Source of the DNA: CAZTDU01 sp050248795
GTDB lineage: Bacteria; Pseudomonadota; Gammaproteobacteria; Burkholderiales; SG8-39
Assembly: GCA_050248795.1 (NCBI GenBank)
Contig: JBFWRS010000030.1
Location: forward strand, 1 to 45,874
Length of the DNA: 45,874 nucleotides
Direction: 5' to 3'
Made by a program: the position numbers and the translations under genes. Position 1 is the first letter of the stretch, and each line of letters begins with the position of its first letter. The notes beneath the pieces are model-generated. The model ran no database searches. It had not been told where the DNA came from and saw only the letters and a list, made by a program, of their open reading frames with translations. Below, in pieces: positions 43,558 to 45,874 of this stretch.

Positions 43558-44253
43558 ATGCAGCGCCGTGAGTTCATCAAGCTGTGCGGCGCGTCAGCGG
43601 CGGCAGGCTTCACCGGTAACGCCAGCGCCGACGCCGCGCCAGTGATGTATGCGCGGGTGAAACTCGTCGACGACGCGGGCCGCCCGCTGCGCGCGACCGC
43701 GGTGCCCGCGCACCGCAACCTGATATTCCACTACCCGTACACCAGCACGCCCTGCTTCCTGCTCAACCTGGGCCGGCCGCTGACCACGTCTCGCACGCTG
43801 CGTACCGCCGACCGGCAGGACTACCGCTGGACCGGCGGCGTCGGCGCGCAGCGCTCGATCGTCGCCTACTCGGCAATCTGCGCGCACCAGCTTGCCTATC
43901 CCACGCGCGAGATCAGCTTCATCAGCTATCGCGCCGAGGCGAGCGCGCGCAACAGGCATGCGCGCGTGATCCACTGCTGCGCCGAACACAGCCAGTACGA
44001 CCCTGCCGAGGGCGGCCGCGTGCTCGCCGGCCCGGCGCCACAGCCGCTCGCGGCGATCCTGCTCGAGCACGACCCGCGCTCGGACGAACTGCATGCGGTG
44101 GGCACCCTCGGCGGCGAGTTGTTCCGCGAATTCTTCGCCAAGTACGAGATGCGGCTGTCGATGGAGAGAGGCGGTGCGGCGCGCAGGCCCGTAGAAGACA
44201 CTGCGACGGTCACCGACATGCGGTTCTATTGCCGCCAGCAGGTAAAGTGCTGA
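43558..44253 (+). CDS. Tat-exported Rieske [2Fe-2S] protein
   Basis: This 231-aa protein begins QRREFIKLCGASAAAGFTG, a twin-arginine signal (R-R-x-F-I-K). The Rieske ligands are C108-x-H110 (AICAHQ) and C141-x2-H144 (CCAEHSQYD), with the usual second-box position about 30 residues further on. The rest has no membrane span beyond the signal, so it is a periplasmic or membrane-tethered electron carrier. It has no bc1-complex or oxidase genes beside it, so its partner is unknown. It is divergent from amtB. Confidence 0.85.
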   Translation: MQRREFIKLCGASAAAGFTGNASADAAPVMYARVKLVDDAGRPLRATAVPAHRNLIFHYPYTSTPCFLLNLGRPLTTSRTLRTADRQDYRWTGGVGAQRSIVAYSAICAHQLAYPTREISFISYRAEASARNRHARVIHCCAEHSQYDPAEGGRVLAGPAPQPLAAILLEHDPRSDELHAVGTLGGELFREFFAKYEMRLSMERGGAARRPVEDTATVTDMRFYCRQQVKC

Positions 44254-44265
44254 CGCGGGCTTGAA

Positions 44266-44952
44266 ATGATTCCCTGGCTGCAGCGGGGAAGCCCCTTCCC
44301 ACCGGTGGAGCAGGCGCTGCAGGAGCCGAACGGTCTGCTGTGCGCCGGCGGCGACCTGTCGGTGGCGCGGCTGCTCGAGGCCTATCGCCACGGCATCTTT
44401 CCCTGGTACTCGGGCGACCAGCCGATCCTGTGGTGGTCGCCCGACCCGCGCATGGTGTTGAAGGTGGCGGAATTCAGGGTTTCGCGCTCGCTCGCGAAGA
44501 GCCGCCGCAACCGCGGCTACGAGGTGCGCATCGACACCTGCTTCGGCCGCGTGCTCGAGGAATGCGCCGCGGCGCGCGACGGCGGCGGCACCTGGCTGCT
44601 CGCCGACATGCGCGAGGCCTACTTGCGCCTGCACGACTCGGGGCACGCGCATTCCTTCGAAACCTGGCGCGACGGCGAGCTCGTCGGCGGGCTCTACGGC
44701 GTCGCGCTCGGGCGCATGTTCTACGGCGAATCGATGTTTTCGCGCGCCACCGACGCTTCCAAGGTGGCCCTCGCCGCGCTGGTAGACGAGCTGCGCGCGC
44801 GCGGCTGGCCGCTCATCGACTGCCAGGTGCACACGCCGCTGCTCGAATCGCTCGGCGCGCGCGAAATTCCGCGCGCTGATTTCTTGCGCGACCTCGCACC
44901 GTTGGTAAACTACCCGGCGCTACCGGAGACTTGGGCCCTTGTCGCGACTTAA
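44266..44952 (+). CDS. aat: Leucyl/phenylalanyl-tRNA-protein transferase Aat
   Basis: This 228-aa enzyme transfers Leu or Phe to N-terminal Lys/Arg of proteins and marks them for ClpS/ClpAP. Family signatures are present: CAGGDLSVARLLEAYRHGIFPWY, then WWSPDPRMVL and FYGESMFSRATDASKVAL. The length is normal. The last 14 bases overlap the arginyltransferase gene. The gap to the Rieske gene is 12 bases. Confidence 0.95.
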   Translation: MIPWLQRGSPFPPVEQALQEPNGLLCAGGDLSVARLLEAYRHGIFPWYSGDQPILWWSPDPRMVLKVAEFRVSRSLAKSRRNRGYEVRIDTCFGRVLEECAAARDGGGTWLLADMREAYLRLHDSGHAHSFETWRDGELVGGLYGVALGRMFYGESMFSRATDASKVALAALVDELRARGWPLIDCQVHTPLLESLGAREIPRADFLRDLAPLVNYPALPETWALVAT

Positions 44953-45688
44953 CGACCTGCCGCACGCAGTACTGCAGTTCTACGTCACTGCGCCGTATCC
45001 GTGCAGCTACCTGCCGGACCGGATGGCGCGCTCGCAGGTCGCCACGCCCAGCCACCTCATCAACACCGAGCTGTACGGCGACCTGGTCAAGGCGGGCTTC
45101 CGCCGCAGCGGCATCTTCACCTACCGGCCCCACTGCGATGCCTGCCGCGCCTGCGTGCCGGTTCGAATCCCCGTGGACGAGTTCCAGCCCGCGCGCTCGC
45201 AGCGCCGCGCGTGGAAGCAGCACACGCACCTGACGATGCATGTGCAGCCGCTGAAGTTCCGGCTCGAGCACTACGCGCTGTACCTCCGCTACCAGTCGCG
45301 GCGGCATTCGGGCGGCGGCATGGACAACGACAGCCGCGACCAGTATTCGCACTTCCTGCTGCAGAGCAGGGTCGACACGCGGCTGGTGGAATTCCGCGAG
45401 CAGGGACAGTTGATGATGGTGTCGATCGTGGACCACCTGCCTGACGGTCTGTCTTCCGTCTACACCTTCTTCGAGCCGGAGCGGCGCGGCGCCAGCCTCG
45501 GCACCTACAACGTGCTGTGGCAGATCGAGACCTGCAGGCAGCTCGGCCTGCCCTACCTGTACCTGGGCTACTGGATACGCGAGAGCCCGAAGATGGCGTA
45601 CAAGTCGCGCTTCCTGCCGATCGAGGGTTTCGTCGGCGGCGGCTGGCGCAGGCTCTCCGCGCGCGAACTCGCCGAAGACCGCTGCTGA
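44939..45688 (+). CDS. bpt: Bacterial arginyl/leucyl-transferase (ATE/Bpt family)
   Basis: This 249-aa protein is of the Ate1/Bpt type that adds Leu (or Arg) to N-terminal acidic residues. The N-terminal motif PCSYLPDRMARSQVA and the cysteine pair in HCDACRACVPVRIP are visible. The C-terminal block TYNVLWQIETCRQLGLPYLYLGYWI matches the GNAT-like C-terminus of the family. Start is a TTG at 44939, inside the end of aat, giving MSRLNDL. It is a two-base step from pyrD. Aat and Bpt together cover both N-degron branches. Confidence 0.93.
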   Translation: MSRLNDLPHAVLQFYVTAPYPCSYLPDRMARSQVATPSHLINTELYGDLVKAGFRRSGIFTYRPHCDACRACVPVRIPVDEFQPARSQRRAWKQHTHLTMHVQPLKFRLEHYALYLRYQSRRHSGGGMDNDSRDQYSHFLLQSRVDTRLVEFREQGQLMMVSIVDHLPDGLSSVYTFFEPERRGASLGTYNVLWQIETCRQLGLPYLYLGYWIRESPKMAYKSRFLPIEGFVGGGWRRLSARELAEDRC

Positions 45689-45689
45689 G

Positions 45690-45874
45690 ATGCTGTATGC
45701 GCTGGCTCGCCCGCTGCTGTTCGCGCTCGACCCCGAAACCGCGCACGAACTGACGCTCGGCCTGAGCGACGCGCCGCTGCGGCTCGGCCTGCTGCGATTC
45801 CGCCGCCCCGCCCCGCTTCCCGTAACCGCCTTCGGCCTGCAGTTCCCCAACCCGGTGGGGCTCGCCGCGGGACT
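45690..45874 (+). CDS. pyrD: Dihydroorotate dehydrogenase PyrD, N-terminal fragment (window ends inside gene)
   Basis: Only the first 61 codons are present. MLYALARPLLFALDPETAHEL is the membrane-associating helical N-terminus of the class 2 quinone-linked enzyme. It is followed by FGLQFPNPVGLAAG, the start of the FMN barrel. The ATG follows one base after the bpt stop. The enzyme catalyses dihydroorotate to orotate in pyrimidine synthesis. The truncation is due only to the window edge. Confidence 0.92.
   Translation, partial: MLYALARPLLFALDPETAHELTLGLSDAPLRLGLLRFRRPAPLPVTAFGLQFPNPVGLAAG

Overview
This is GC-rich chromosomal DNA with very dense packing and no mobile element, CRISPR array or prophage gene. 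The gene content points to a betaproteobacterium, close in gene order to Burkholderiales-like lineages: a dapA-bamC pair, aat followed by the bacterial arginyltransferase and pyrD, and purL, mfd and oxyR in ordinary chromosomal settings. All assignments come from reading motifs in the sequence. No database search was run, and family names are recalled from established knowledge.

Layout. (1) 1-4800, plus strand: the 3' end of mfd, serB, a TauD-type dioxygenase, a secreted class C serine hydrolase, a class III cyclase fused to an FHA domain, and a small CWC-type cysteine-rich protein. (2) 4778-5890: a RidA protein and a glutathione S-transferase, divergent. (3) 5903-15390, minus strand: a run headed by a 1150-aa membrane protein (N-terminal helical domain, proline linker, about 500 aa of charged helix, one membrane span, AsmA-like C-terminus). 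It continues into purL, an exported Sm-like mini-protein, DinB, a DUF2214-type membrane protein, an unknown and a GNAT acetyltransferase. (4) 15483-25380: a fused hydantoinase/5-oxoprolinase with a D-glutamate-cyclase-family gene, a Bcr/CflA exporter, an L-2-hydroxyglutarate-oxidase-like flavoprotein, a YbaL-type antiporter and the NAD(P)HX repair enzyme.

(5) 25400-28213, minus strand: a Bcp/PrxQ peroxiredoxin, an FKBP/SlyD-like isomerase, a membrane-anchored FMN glutamate-synthase-like protein and a small exported protein, with TTGA start/stop overlaps at two junctions. (6) 28314-29926: a YcfD-like ribosomal oxygenase and a DUF7931-like protein. (7) 29949-37213, minus strand: eight closely packed genes, namely a Tat-signal methyltransferase, APC permease, secreted alpha/beta hydrolase, oxyR, methyltransferase, dapA, bamC and an MBL hydrolase. 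(8) tRNA-Arg(CCU), then a 727-aa thiol-dioxygenase-like cupin fused to four rhodanese domains, a MaoC protein, an acyl-CoA synthetase, a zinc-ribbon NUDIX hydrolase, an Amt transporter, a Tat-Rieske protein, aat, bpt and the start of pyrD.

Most of the window is housekeeping. The parts most likely to be under-described are the wHTH/charged-helix/AsmA protein (11938-15390), the cupin-tetra-rhodanese fusion (37349-39532), the cyclase-FHA/CWC pair, the possible 5-oxoproline island at 15483-22245, and several plus-strand genes whose -10-like box lies so close to the start codon that the mRNA may be leaderless. No intergenic stretch reaches 300 bases.
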